Assembly: GCF_016801985.1 (NCBI RefSeq)
Contig: NZ_JAEVLS010000003.1
Span: 372,001 to 436,000, forward strand
DNA length: 64,000 nt
Source of the DNA: Steroidobacter gossypii
GTDB lineage: Bacteria > Pseudomonadota > Gammaproteobacteria > Steroidobacterales > Steroidobacteraceae
Direction: 5' to 3'
Shown here: positions 63,855 through 64,000 of the stretch, one piece after another
Layout of the letters: the number at the start of each line of letters is the position of its first letter
Numbering within the stretch: position 1 is the first letter of the stretch
Position numbers and translations under genes: made by a program
The notes under the pieces: generated by a model
What the model was told of the DNA's origin: nothing
Databases searched by the model: none
Seen by the model: the letters and a program-made list of their open reading frames with translations, nothing else

Positions 63855-64000
63855 ATGAGTCTCGTCGAACGAGCATTGAAGAAGATCCAGGAGTCCCGGG
63901 GCCAGACTCCGACTTCTGTTCCGCATGCCGGTGCGAGCACCATCACGCTCGACCTCACGCCACGCGCCGTGCCGCCGCCGGTGGTCACGCAGGCGGTGAA
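63855..64000 (+). CDS. XrtA-associated tyrosine autokinase (partial, N-terminal)
   Basis: Only the first 48 codons are in the window: MSLVERALKKIQESRG followed by a Pro/Thr-rich stretch. This opening is the conserved N-terminus of the exosortase-associated BY-kinase that partners the chain-length protein immediately upstream. The ATP-binding domain lies beyond the right edge, so the call rests on the N-terminus and on gene order. Confidence 0.75.
   Translation, partial: MSLVERALKKIQESRGQTPTSVPHAGASTITLDLTPRAVPPPVVTQAV

Overview
The window is GC-rich, densely coded chromosomal DNA that reads as a gammaproteobacterium. Two gene orders known from E. coli point there: mltD-gloB-methyltransferase-rnhA-dnaQ at the left end, and gltX flanked by tRNA-Val and tRNA-Ala in the middle. 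An XrtA/PEP-CTERM (exosortase A) cluster at the right end, abundant capsule/O-antigen genes and many GTG/TTG starts would fit a Steroidobacter- or Nevskiales-like lineage, but this placement is inference.

Layout. (1) 1-6.9 kb, housekeeping: lytic transglycosylase MltD (cut by the window edge), glyoxalase II, a methyltransferase, RNase HI, a WbpE-like sugar aminotransferase wedged in front of DnaQ, and the Na+/H+ antiporter NhaB. (2) 7-13.8 kb, sugar precursors: a UDP-HexNAc 6-dehydrogenase, a UDP-glucuronate-type 4-epimerase, phosphoglucose isomerase, and Gmd plus Fcl for GDP-L-fucose. (3) 13.9-29.6 kb, assembly: a very large multi-SLBB export protein, a Wzz chain-length protein, a Wzx flippase, a GT11 fucosyltransferase, a GT2, a Wzy polymerase, GT4 enzymes, two FkbM methyltransferases plus a third methyltransferase, and RfbB. 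(4) 29.8-38 kb: WecA-type initiating transferase, WbpM/FlaA1-type dehydratase, a 797-bp noncoding stretch with strong hairpins, then Ugd, ManC and ManB. (5) 38-41.5 kb: remnant of a sensor kinase with an intact response regulator, three tRNAs around gltX, a methyltransferase. (6) 42-46 kb: a Y1-transposase-like protein that has lost its HUH histidines, three sigma factors (two of them tandem paralogues) and a truncated FecR-type anti-sigma. (7) 46.3-49.7 kb: a second Gmd, a related SDR and a C-methyltransferase, possibly a branched deoxy-sugar module. (8) 50-64 kb: Ig/FN3 lipoprotein, Bfr/Bfd iron storage with a Fur-box-like site, then the XrtA cluster: sugar transferase, PrsK, PrsR, exosortase fused to EpsI, PrsT, export protein, chain-length protein and the start of the tyrosine autokinase.

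Together the genes describe at least two surface polysaccharides. One is a fucose-containing, Wzx/Wzy-dependent glycan initiated by the WecA-type enzyme. The other is the exopolysaccharide linked to the exosortase system, with its own initiating transferase, export protein and chain-length regulator. ManB, ManC and the two Gmd modules supply GDP-mannose-derived sugars; Ugd, the UDP-HexNAc dehydrogenase, WbpE and the 4-epimerase supply uronic and amino sugars. No CRISPR array, prophage, rRNA operon or intact insertion sequence was seen.
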